This document shows, piece after piece, positions 1-7,978 of a stretch of DNA of 13,034 bases. A model generated the notes under the pieces. It did not search any database. It had not been told where the DNA came from and saw only the letters and a list, made by a program, of their open reading frames with translations. The stretch lies in contig LSYV01000275.1 of NCBI GenBank assembly GCA_001584585.1, forward strand, positions 10,816 to 23,849. The letters run 5' to 3'. Each line of letters starts with the position of its first letter. The stretch's first letter is position 1. The translations under genes were made by a program, and so were the position numbers. Origin of the DNA: Gonium pectorale (Eukaryota; Chlorophyta; Chlorophyceae; Chlamydomonadales; Volvocaceae).

Positions 1-1053
1 ACCGTCGTACGACGTACGTACGTACGTACGTAACGAACGACGTAACGAACGGCGGGCGACGACGGACCGCGCAGACGCCGCCGGCAGCGCCGCACGGCCG
101 TGCTGCGGAGGCCCTGGGGCCGCGGCGCCGCCGCCGCTACCCCCTCGACCGCTCCCGGCAGCAGTGCCATTCGCCGCCGCTGTTGACCCGTTTGCGTGGT
201 CCTTCTCCATCTCCCGCTCCCGTCCGCGACCCCGCTCCCGCTCCCGGTCACGGTCGTGCCCGAAGCTCGCATCGCGGTCGCGGTCGCGCTCCCGCTCGTG
301 GTCAGCATCCCGGCCTGCGCGAACTTGGCTCCTGCTGCGGCTGCGGCTACGCGCGTGGTCGGGACCTGCAACCCCGTCGCGGCTGCCCTTGCGACCACGG
401 GTAGACTCGCCATCCAAGGCCCGGGCCCCCGAGCTCCGGCGCTTCAGGCCCACAGCGCCGGGGCTGTGACTGCGGCTCCTGCTGCGGCTGAAACGGCCTG
501 AGGCCCGTCGGCTGTCGCGGAGGCTGGGGGCATCGGGCGGCCCTGTTTCGCCGCCGTGCCCGTCCGCGCGGTCCGCGCCCCAGCCGCGTCGGTCCTCCTC
601 CCCACCGGGTCTAGCAACCCCGTTCGCCACCATGTTGTGATGCTGGTGCTGATGCTGATTATGGTCATGATCAGCGGCCATGTCTAGGTCCCCATGAGGA
701 CCTGACCCGTGCCGCGGGAAGCTGCCTTCACATGGGCCCCCGGCCATGCTCCCGGACCCAGGGCCAGAACCCGGCCCGCTCCGCTGCGCAAGGTCGTTCC
801 CGTCCGTGTGCGCATCGCGGCGGGGGCTTCGGCCAGCCGGAGGGCTGCGGCTCCGGCTGGCATGACGCCGACTTCCCACCATCTCCCTAGTGCCGGACCT
901 GGAGTGCAGCTGCTCCTGATCTGTGGCAGGAGAGCTGTTGGTCCCACCCGGCGATCGGTCAGTTGAGCCGCGGCGTTGGCATCGGTGGTCGCCCTTGGAT
1001 GAGCTGTTGGTTGAAACAGATTGCACAGGGCAGGACGCACGGCGGTGATTCAT
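1..1053 (-). CDS. RS/RD/RE-rich protein, 5' part (runs off left edge)
   Basis: An uninterrupted minus-strand reading frame runs from an ATG at 1053 to the window edge (351 codons, no stop). Composition is typical of splicing-related RS proteins. Residues 64-72 read HASRSRSPP, residues 75-79 read RSPRR, a run SRSRSRSHS lies near residue 195, and alternating RD/RE dipeptides (for example RERERDRDRD and HDRDRERERGRGRERE) fill roughly residues 240-280. A His/Gln-rich patch (HDHNQHQHQHHN) follows a second in-frame ATG at 681. The start is uncertain: ATGs at 1089, 1053 and 681 share the frame. The one at 681 has the best context (GACATGG), but RS-type coding continues upstream of it, so I prefer 1053. 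RS domains generally mediate contacts among spliceosome or SR proteins in the nucleus and are phosphorylated by SR kinases. No globular domain is visible, so a helicase, kinase, cyclin-L-like or U1-associated identity cannot be chosen. The last 60 bases of this frame are a simple repeat and could be intron. Confidence 0.55.
   Translation of the reverse strand, partial: MNHRRASCPVQSVSTNSSSKGDHRCQRRGSTDRSPGGTNSSPATDQEQLHSRSGTREMVGSRRHASRSRSPPAGRSPRRDAHTDGNDLAQRSGPGSGPGSGSMAGGPCEGSFPRHGSGPHGDLDMAADHDHNQHQHQHHNMVANGVARPGGEEDRRGWGADRADGHGGETGPPDAPSLRDSRRASGRFSRSRSRSHSPGAVGLKRRSSGARALDGESTRGRKGSRDGVAGPDHARSRSRSRSQVRAGRDADHERERDRDRDASFGHDRDRERERGRGREREMEKDHANGSTAAANGTAAGSGRGGSGGGAAAPGPPQHGRAALPAASARSVVARRSLRRSLRTYVRTSYDG
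13..51. repeat. ACGT microsatellite followed by a tandem 12-mer
   Basis: Bases 13-31 are a self-complementary (ACGT)n run. It is followed by two tandem copies of ACGTAACGAACG (28-39 and 40-51). On the minus strand this lies in the open frame of the RS-rich protein, where it would encode Arg/Thr/Tyr/Val/Leu/Ser, unlike the rest of that protein, so it may belong to an intron. Confidence 0.8.
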
Positions 1054-1326
1054 ACAAGCTGCCCCATGTTTGAACAATGTTTTCAGCATGTATTCATTTG
1101 TTGCAAATTTACGAGCGAGCTGGGGCGCTAGGCCAACAACATTTGTTGCCGCGCCGAGTAACAGGACAGCTTGCACCTCACCTTTGACGAATTTCCAAAC
1201 TCAGGCTTGTGGCAATGGTCATCAACGGCCGGCCGCGAAGGCAGCTGCGAGATAACGAAAGCGCTGGTGGCCTGCAACAGAATGTATAAGTCCTACTACC
1301 GAATATCAAATGTGTAGCATTGTTAG

Positions 1327-1347
1327 GGCCCCGGACCTGTCCGGGCC
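1327..1347. other. Short inverted repeat (possible hairpin)
   Basis: GGCCCCGGAC is followed after CT by GTCCGGGCC, giving a nine-base-pair GC stem with one bulged C and a two-base loop. No T-run or flanking gene end gives it a role, so it is recorded as structure only. Confidence 0.5.
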
Positions 1348-1756
1348 TGGCCTGCAGCATGCAGAAAGTGCACGCTCGTCAAAAAAGTCACGAGACGGGG
1401 GTCAGCCTGCACGTCCAACGACCAATCGCCGGTACCTCAAAACAAGGCAATGAATATGATATGCCACTTGTAGCCTAGGCTGCGGCGTAAACGCTCTCGG
1501 GACTTGGCCGTACAGTGCCCGCAAAGGACAGTGCCCGCCGCCAACGAGGCTTGCAGGCAAGTCGGAAGGATTCGTAGACCAGGAAGGGGTCTGTCGACGT
1601 CTGTCGGCTTGTCACCTCGTGTTCTTGCGGCGAGAGCCGCCACTTAGCCGGTATGCTGAAGGTCGTGCGGGTTGGCATGTGCTTCAATGACGAATCTAGT
1701 GAGGCCTCATACATTCGCTGGTTGCAATGTCTGCCGGGTGTTGGCCCGCCGCCATT

Positions 1757-1784
1757 GCGGACATGTCGGGGCGGACATGTCGCC
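1757..1784. repeat. Tandem 14-mer with ACATGT core
   Basis: Two adjacent copies of GCGGACATGTCG plus two bases (1757-1770 and 1771-1784), each centred on the palindrome GACATGTC. A further CGACATGT lies near 1827. No function is assigned. Confidence 0.6.
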
Positions 1785-2149
1785 ATGATGGCCAAGCGAA
1801 CCTGGACCGAGGCGAACACGACTATCGACATGTACTGAGGATAGAATCCTGGCTATCGCAGGGAGCGCATGCAGAAGCGTATGTGGGCTGGCGGCGGACG
1901 CACCATCCCAGCCGCTGAACCATGGGTCGTCGTGTGAAGCCCGTCGCAACAGGTAGGGTGTTTCTCCATAATGGCTGCACGTACGAGCATGCTGCAACGT
2001 TCATGTCAGCTAATCTTTTCCGTATGTCCTCCAGTTTATAAGGAGTGAGCACATCGTATCGGTGGTGCATTAAATGGTTCACGTCGGGCACCCGTGGTCA
2101 CGCCGGCAGCCTGGCGTGGTGCCTGCCGGCTTCCCCGTTCGCGTCTCTC

Positions 2150-2183
2150 GCAGGCTCGCAGCGTCTGTTGCAGGCTCGCAGCG
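2150..2183. repeat. Direct repeat GCAGGCTCGCAGCG at pseudogene edge
   Basis: The 14-mer GCAGGCTCGCAGCG occurs at 2150-2163 and again at 2170-2183. The second copy overlaps the point where similarity to the active expansin-like gene ends; the equivalent place there, 6903-6912, reads CGGCTCGCAG. The duplication therefore marks the 3' border of the duplicated segment. Confidence 0.65.
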
Positions 2184-2932
2184 GCTCACCAGATGTTTCT
2201 GACCATCACAACCACCGACGGATGAGTCTTAGTTGTGGCATACTGACTTGCGGTCAAGGAATTGCCGTATAAGTCGTTGAAGTCCATGCCTTGCAGGCGA
2301 TCTTGTAGCACAGGCTGGGGACCAAGGGCGGGGAGGTGAAGGAGGGGAGGGAAGGACACATCGCGTCGGGAGTGTTGAGGAGGAGACTGCGTATGCTTGG
2401 CTGCCTGGTGTGGATTGGTACGAGTTGCCTAAAGCCAGAAAGCTGGGTTGCTCGCCGCAGCGGCACCTAGGTGCCAGAGGCGCGGTGGAAGCAGGAGGGC
2501 AAGAGCAGAGGATGTGGGCCTGGGGCGGATGTGAGTCGGTGCGTGTGCACGTCACGCGGCTAAGGGAGCCCCAGTATAGCCGTGTGCGACAGGGTGGGGT
2601 CTGCGGCTGACCTCTTCCCACCAAGACGTAAGACCCATCTCGCATGCGGGCACAACAGCAAGGCCGCCCCACGCACCCGCACTAGGCCGTGAAGGCGTCG
2701 TAGTCCCTGTCATGGTCGCTCGGCGCGCAGATGTTGAGCATTTGGGATGTTGAACAAGCACCTCAAAAACGCACGGCAACCCATATTCTCACCCGTTATG
2801 GATGCTCCAAAGATCGCCTGCGCCTCCCTAATGGGTAGCCCGTCCAGTATGCCACTGGAAGCACTTGGAGGGCTTAATGTGGAGGAGGGCCACAACGGCC
2901 AGCGGCAGCATGCGAGCGACCGCGGCAGGTTC
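2173..2932 (-). pseudogene. Decayed 5' fragment of expansin-like gene
   Basis: This is a partial copy of the gene at 4453-7978, in the same orientation. Recognisable pieces are fused exons 1+2 (2932-2793), the 3' part of exon 3 (2734-2677) and exon 4 (2314-2190). The intron between the last two is also clearly similar to active intron 3, so this is a DNA-level duplicate and not a retrocopy. Lesions seen: the normal start codon is gone, because similarity stops just inside the first codons; the Tyr codon of the THYGG motif is TAG (2828-2830); a Ser codon near the end of exon 3 is TAG (2682-2684); exon 4 has at least two single-base deletions relative to the active copy; and the 5' half of exon 3 with most of intron 2 is deleted, the junction lying near 2734. 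Exons 5-11 are absent. Intron 1 of the active gene is missing with exact colinearity on both sides. Intact remnants include the signal-peptide-like LPLAVVALL, FQWHTGRATH and DLWSIHNG. Confidence 0.88.
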
Positions 2933-2951
2933 CCTAGTTATCTACTTGTCG

Positions 2952-3048
2952 CCCACTCCGCGACCTCCAGACCCACTCCGCACCCATTGCGCACCTACTC
3001 CGCGCGCGCCCACTCCGCGCCCACATGCCCTCCCGACCCACACTCCGC
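2952..3048. repeat. Dispersed CCCACTCCGC units
   Basis: Five copies or near-copies of CCCACTCCGC occur at 2952, 2972, 2994 (CCTACTCCGC), 3009 and 3039 (CACACTCCGC), spaced 15-30 bases apart, just upstream of the pseudogene's broken 5' end. Function unknown. Confidence 0.7.
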
Positions 3049-3261
3049 ACCCAGCCCCACGTCGCACCTTCATGCGTGCAGGTATACTGAGTTGTTATGC
3101 GGACTTCAGAACATTATTAGACTGTCGGTCGCGTCGGAGCATGTTTTCTTTCGGAGCATATGAGTTGACTGGCTGTTGGCAGTCTTATGCGCAGCATGCC
3201 ACGGCGGAATGTATCTGCTACGGGAATGAGCGAGCCCGTGTGATGTGTGTGTTATGTATGC

Positions 3262-3325
3262 GTTACGGTATGCTCAACATCTGTAACATCTGTAACATCT
3301 GTAACATCTGTTACGGTATGCTCAA
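3262..3325. repeat. (AACATCTGT)4 between two 16-bp direct repeats
   Basis: Four exact 9-bp units AACATCTGT (3276-3311) are bracketed by exact copies of GTTACGGTATGCTCAA at 3262-3277 and 3310-3325. A related 15-mer, TTATGTATGCGTTAC, occurs at 3252-3266 and again at 3410-3424. Confidence 0.85.
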
Positions 3326-3479
3326 AACAGTTCTATACAAGACAAAACAACTAGCCGGCAGCCCATGAGCCCGACCCAGTTAAGTGACCATCTAAGTACT
3401 TAACGTGTATTATGTATGCGTTACTTAACGTGTGTGTGTTACGTCATGCGAATGTGCGTGCTTGCTTGTGGACATGCTG

Positions 3480-3505
3480 CAAACAGACTAGGCAAACAGA
3501 CTAGG
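3480..3505. repeat. Tandem 13-mer CAAACAGACTAGG
   Basis: Two exact tandem copies (3480-3492, 3493-3505), followed by purine-rich GGCGAG-type DNA and a partial third copy near 3529. Confidence 0.7.
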
Positions 3506-3590
3506 CGAGGTAGGCGAGAGAGGCGAGGCAAACAGTCGAGCAGTCTGGCATGCTAACCGGCAGCCCAACAACCCATTACGCATAGTATCC

Positions 3591-3621
3591 GCTACACGAC
3601 CCCGCTACACGACCCCGCTAC
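3591..3621. repeat. Tandem 13-mer GCTACACGACCCC
   Basis: Two exact copies (3591-3603, 3604-3616) plus GCTAC of a third. Confidence 0.75.
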
Positions 3622-3986
3622 GTGGCGCCCGCTGCCCTGGGGGACCCCGAGTGACTTGACGCTGCAATGGCGGCTGGGCTGGCTGAGCTGGGCTAGGCTG
3701 GGCTGGGCTGCCCTCCAGACAGCAGAACCGGTAGTGCAGGAGTCGCGTTCGCGCGCCCGCTCCCTCGCTCTATGTTCGCGACACCATGTGAACACACCTG
3801 CGGTTGAGGAGCACCGCGGTGTGAGCTGCGGTATCACGGGCGGGGCTGTCAAAATGCGAGTTAACGTGTGTATGTGTGTGTGTGTTGCCTTACATCTCCC
3901 GGGCCGACGCTGGCCTGTTGCGCTACCCGCCCGTGTAACGCGAGACAACCTGTGTATGTGGGAGAAAGGGGAGCATGCCTTATACT

Positions 3987-3991
3987 TTACA
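3987..3991 (-). terminator. Candidate TGTAA polyadenylation signal
   Basis: The minus strand reads TGTAA here, the usual polyadenylation signal of volvocine algae. It lies about 460 bases past the stop codon of the expansin-like gene, in line with the long 3' UTRs common in these algae. A second TGTAA lies further downstream at 3890-3894. Which is used cannot be told from sequence. Confidence 0.5.
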
Positions 3992-4452
3992 TGAACGAAT
4001 GATGCGCACAGCCCGTACGTGTTCCACCACGTTGTAGATGCCTGCGTCGCTGACCCATCACGGACAACCGCACACCTCCTTGCTGCGATGGGCAATTTGG
4101 CCCTTTCACACACACGCACACACATCCCTGCATCCGCCAATGCACTGCATGCACCTACACCACGTGCAACTTCGCCGGAGTGCACCTGTACCCCACTGCT
4201 GGCCTATATGCCTGCATCCTTCTGCATGAGCTTTATTCGTGTCATGTCAGGCGAGTCCTAACAGTGCAAGTACGCCACACGTCATTGCATGCTAACCTTA
4301 TGCCCATGCCATAAGCCTTTCTTTTCAACGCACTCCCTCCTGCAAACACGGCATCGCCTCCCTTCTACATCCTCTTCTTGCTAAATCACACCATCGTTCG
4401 GAAGCACACATTCGCAAGCCCGGACACACACGGTAGCCCAGCGTCGCTCCGC
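3992..4452 (-). other. Probable 3' UTR of expansin-like gene
   Basis: This is the stretch between the stop codon at 4453-4455 and the candidate TGTAA signal. It contains a CA-rich run (about 4107-4124 on the plus strand) and no convincing coding frame. Assigned by position only. Confidence 0.4.
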
Positions 4453-7400
4453 TCAGAAAATCTTGACCTGGTCCAGGCACAGGTCCTGGTTGCCGCCCCA
4501 GTTGTTGACGAAGAACAGGGTGTCTGCGCTCCAGTCATTGATGCTGTCGCTGCAGCCGCTGAAGGCGCCGCCATCGCCATCGCCGCTGTGGACGGGAATG
4601 GGCGTGCGGGACGGGATGTTGACGTGACGGCACAAGCCACTTCCACACCATACCTCGCGGGGATAGCGTTTGCGAAAGGGCGGCCGCTACCGGAGAGGTA
4701 TGTAAGCATGCTGCTCGCGAATGTGCAGAACGAGTATTCTGACCATCGCAGGAACCCAACTGCCGACCAGCCGGGCAGCTCACCTTTGCCGCCAGTCGAA
4801 GGCCTTGAGCGGGATCTGGAAGCGCGTCCACCCGCCCTTGTTGTCGTCGAAGCGCCGAGGCTGGAGTGAGATGGACTTGCAAGTGCCCTGCGCGCAGATG
4901 GACGGCGGCGTGGAGGAATAAGTGGGGTACCAGCGTACCACAGAAGAAGAGCTTGGGAGCATACACCATACAGCACCACACAACCGCAAGCGCACGGTGA
5001 CCCAGCGCATGCCCGCAGGCCCGCACACCCTCCATTGCATTCGCGCCGACGCACCGAGGGCGACGCGAGCTTGACGCTGATATCAGGCGTGCCTCCGTTG
5101 TTCTGGCGTGCATAGAACTCGAGCGTCCGCTTGGAGCTGAAGACGCCCGACCAGGCGTTAAACTTGGCGCCGCCGTACCCGGACAGCGTAACGCAGTAGG
5201 CCTGCTGGCCGTCGAAGCCCCAGCTGGCGTCGCGGCCCCACCTACGAGCGGGCACCGGGAAGCGCAAGGCGCCAAAGTGCGACAGGGCGGGTAAGGTTGG
5301 GCGGCTGAGCCATACAGCATAAAAGGCTGCCAAGGCCGGCTCGCCGCCACGCCGCGTCGCCGGCGCCGTGCGCCGGTGCCGTGACTTTGGGTTGAGAGGG
5401 CGAGCGACACCGTCCTGCAGCGCAGGTACCATGCCCGTCCCGCCCCTGCCCATATAATGAGCCCGCACCCACTTGCTAATGCTCCAGCTGCCCGAGTCGG
5501 TCCAGCCCTGCATGAAGCCGCCGTAGTATGCGTTGGTCACCGTGGACTGCTGTCCTACCTGCAGGCAGAAACGTGATTGGAACTGTGACGCATGTGGCAA
5601 CGAAAGCAGATGGTGCCACAAGGCTCCAGCAACTGCTCACATGCGGCGGCAGGACACGGCAAGCCACGAGCGCGTCTGGTCGCACCAAAGCACCAAGCAA
5701 ACTCCCTGTTTTGACATTTGTCCGGTTTCCTCTCACAACCCCCCGACCATCCATTCAGCTACGCACCGAGGTGGACTGCTGCTGCGGCTGTTCATACGTG
5801 ACGGTGACGCTGCTGGTCAGCTGGCTGTCGCTCTTAGACGAGGAGTCGCCGCCGAAGTTCCAGGACTGCGACTTGGACCACAGCGCCCAGCGCTTGTCCT
5901 TCGAGGAGTCCCAGTTCCAGGGCGGCGACTGCGAGTCCTTGGCGGGCGTAGCACCGGAGGGCAGGTACGCCTTCTTGTACGGCTGGTGGTCGCAGGGCAC
6001 ACTGCGGGGGATCCAGGGCAGAGTTAGGGAGATGGTCGGGAAGGGACGATGCGAGCCACGGCTTCTTTGTGCGGATGCACCAATCTACCCTTCACCCCTG
6101 CGACACGCAAGTAGTCGGTTCGTATGCTATTGCAATCGCGCGGACCCGCCTCTCCAGCTGAGAGCCGACCCGGCGCCGGCCCGCAAACGGGGCGAGCACT
6201 CACCGGCGGTACTTGATGCCGATGACGCCCCACTTGACGTCGGCCAGCTTCTGGAACGCGAACACCGACACGTCTGGTGGTGGGCAGAGAGGGATTGTGC
6301 AAGGGGATTTAGACAGGGCCAAGGCCTCACTACTGCGGGACTACTATCAAAAGGCGAGAGCATCCCTGCCTCACACCTCTGTTTGCCTGCGGGCTGGCGG
6401 GCTTTGGAACCAAGCCCCACCACACCAAGCCGCGTCTCAAGCCTCGCAACGCCCCGTCAGTACGGAGCAATGCCTCACCCACGCTGCTAACAGACAGCCC
6501 TCAAGCCCCTGCAGCAGGCTCCCCACCGGCACGCACCAAAATGCTGCATGTCACCACAGCACCAGCGCTTGTTGGAGTACTGGTTGGAGGGGTAGTAGCA
6601 TGGGCTGCGGGGTGGCGGGAAGGCAAGGTAGGGAACATGTTGATTGCTCGGTGGCGGCGCAGGTAGGGCAAGCAGTTTCCGGAGGGTCGGCCATGTGGGT
6701 CAGGCAAACGGGAGCTTACTATTGTTTCCCATGTGGGTCAGCACCCTCCCGGCCCGTCGTGACACCTACGTACGCACAAGGCACACCGATTAACCTGAGC
6801 ACTCACACGCACTGCTTGCGCATCCCCCGTGAGCCCGCGGCAGAACATGGACCATCCCTACACCCGATCCCCGTAAGTTCAGCCCTTGTCCATGTCAGTC
6901 GCCGGCTCGCAGCAGCTCACCAGATGTCGCTGACCATCACGACAACCGACGAGTCTTGGTCGTAGCACACGGATTTACGGTCAAGGAAGTTGCCGTAGAA
7001 GTCATTGAAGTCCATGCCCTGGCAGGCGATCTCGTAGCACACCCTGGGGACCAAGGTCGGGAACGGAAGCGGACAACGGAATATGGCGTTAGTCTTGGGA
7101 AATTCGTTGGCTGCCTAATGTGGGTTTGGTGTCAATTGCTTTAATTGGAAAGCTGGATTGCTGGCCATAGCGGCGCCGAAGTGCCAGAGCCGCGGTGGAA
7201 GCACGAGGGCGAGAGCCAAGGATGTGGGTTATTGCGGATGCGGGTCGGCGCGTGCGCGCGCACGGCACGGGAGCCTTAATAGTCGCGTGCGACAGGGTGG
7301 GGTCTGCGGCTGACCCCTTTCCACCGAGACCCATCTCGCATGCAGGCGCAGCCGCAAGGGCGCCCCACACACCCGCACGAGGCCGTGGAGGCGTCGTAGT

Positions 7401-7978
7401 CCCAGTTCTGGTCGCTCGGCGCGCAGATGTCCCAGCCGGTGCCCACGTTCGGGTCAAGGTAGCCGTAGGCGCAGTGCCTGCGGGCGGCGGGGAGGAACGT
7501 GGGCCGGAGCGCGTCAGGAGTGTTTGGGAATCTCGCGCGACAGAACTGCGGCGGGCGGCTTAGCGGGCTCAAGTAGGCACCGCATCGGCATACAGAGGAA
7601 GCCCTGTTTCTAAACATGAATCATCGCGATGCCTCAATGTGCGCGACTAAGAAGCGCCAAGGCAGCGCGTGACGCACAGCGCGGCATTTGGGATGTTGTC
7701 CCAATCGTCCCGAAAACGGTCTTTTGCAGCAGCCGAATCCTCACCCGTTGTGGATGCTCCAAGGATCACCTTCACCTGGGTGGGTGCAAATGGCAAGGAG
7801 TGTGAGTTTGTAGCCGGTGCGGAGTGAGTTTGGAGTAAGTGGATTTACCTCCATAGTGAGTAGCGCGCCCAGTATGCCACTGGAAGTCGAAGCACATGGA
7901 GGGCTTCAGGTGGAGGAGGAGGGCCACAACGGCCAGCGGCAGCAAGCGGACGACCGCGGCAGGCTTGAAGGGCACCAT
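4453..7978 (-). CDS. Secreted expansin-like (DPBB/GH45-like) protein, 11 exons
   Basis: Proposed exons (minus strand): 7978-7849, 7775-7745, 7477-7373, 7043-6921, 6604-6537, 6273-6204, 6001-5767, 5558-5473, 5241-5055, 4887-4784, 4585-4453. All introns are GT-AG, phases agree throughout, and the product is 423 residues ending VKIF. Residues 1-28 form a signal peptide with hydrophobic core LLPLAVVALLL. Residues about 34-180 form a double-psi beta-barrel of the expansin/GH45 type: ATHYGG (T40, Y42, like expansin ATFYGG), GYLDPNVGTGWD (59-70), SCGVCYEIAC (87-96), CPC (130-132), NKRWCCGD (141-148), then HFD (151-153) followed by FQKLADVKWG and YRRVPC as in expansins. The many cysteines suggest disulfides. 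A Ser/Gln/Trp-rich linker follows. Residues about 280-423 (SGSWSISKWGRDASWGF, TLEFYARQNNGGTPDISVKL, WTRFQIPLKAFDW, DLCLDQVKIF) look like a beta-sandwich carbohydrate-binding domain and not the short CBM63 of plant expansins. The likely role is binding or loosening glycan in the cell wall or extracellular matrix; whether it has hydrolase activity is open. A dead partial copy lies downstream. Confidence 0.85.
7776..7848 (-). other. Intron 1 of expansin-like gene, absent from pseudogene
   Basis: This 73-bp intron (GTAAAT...CCCAG) interrupts the Gly-Gly codons after THY. It is much shorter than the other ten-exon-gap introns here (about 165-330 bp). In the pseudogene the flanking exon bases are joined directly, without any extra or missing base. 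Confidence 0.85.

Larger units (their letters stand above)
1054..2172. other. Spacer without recognisable gene
   Basis: No reading frame here has a recognisable domain or a convincing start. The part from 1060 to about 1320 is visibly more AT-rich than the flanks and probably contains the 5' UTR and promoter of the leftward RS-rich gene. Short frames of 60-120 codons exist on both strands but look random in composition. Small structures inside are listed separately. Toward 2100-2172 the DNA becomes GC-rich and leads into the pseudogene. Confidence 0.5.
2933..3986. other. Repeat-rich spacer, no gene seen
   Basis: Between the pseudogene and the 3' end of the expansin-like gene I see no credible coding frame. 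The stretch is dominated by short repeats: CCCACTCCGC-type units, AACATCTGT units, a 13-mer CAAACAGACTAGG, a 13-mer GCTACACGACCCC, GGCTG-rich DNA around 3670-3710 and a GT run near 3865-3885. The open frames of 100-200 codons over this region read these repeats and resemble nothing known. Confidence 0.5.

Noticed and set aside
164..469. Plus-strand Ser/Arg-rich frame of 101 codons
   Set aside because: It is the reverse complement of the RERERD and SRSR codons of the minus-strand frame. The minus frame is far longer, open to the edge and has RS/RD/RE tracts beyond this stretch, so the plus reading is taken as a shadow.
1475..1831. Minus-strand frame of 118 codons
   Set aside because: No motif, no splice continuation and mixed composition; overlapping frames of similar length exist on both strands.
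2314..2400. Shared AACACTCC(T/C)GACGCG between pseudogene intron 3 and active intron 2
   Set aside because: The match is only about 15 bases with one difference and not flanked by further similarity; it may be chance in C-rich intron ends.
2173..2932. Processed retrocopy of the expansin-like gene
   Set aside because: Intron 1 is absent but introns 2 (partly) and 3 are retained with clear similarity, and no poly-A tract is present.
3592..4185. Open frames of 112-197 codons on both strands
   Set aside because: They read GGCTG, GT and CA repeats, have no recognisable motif, and lie in the spacer and probable 3' UTR.
4386..5621. Single 411-codon minus-strand gene
   Set aside because: The frame includes true exons 8 and 9 of the expansin-like gene in register, but between them and after them it reads introns with clear GT-AG borders; exons 10 and 11 lie in other frames.
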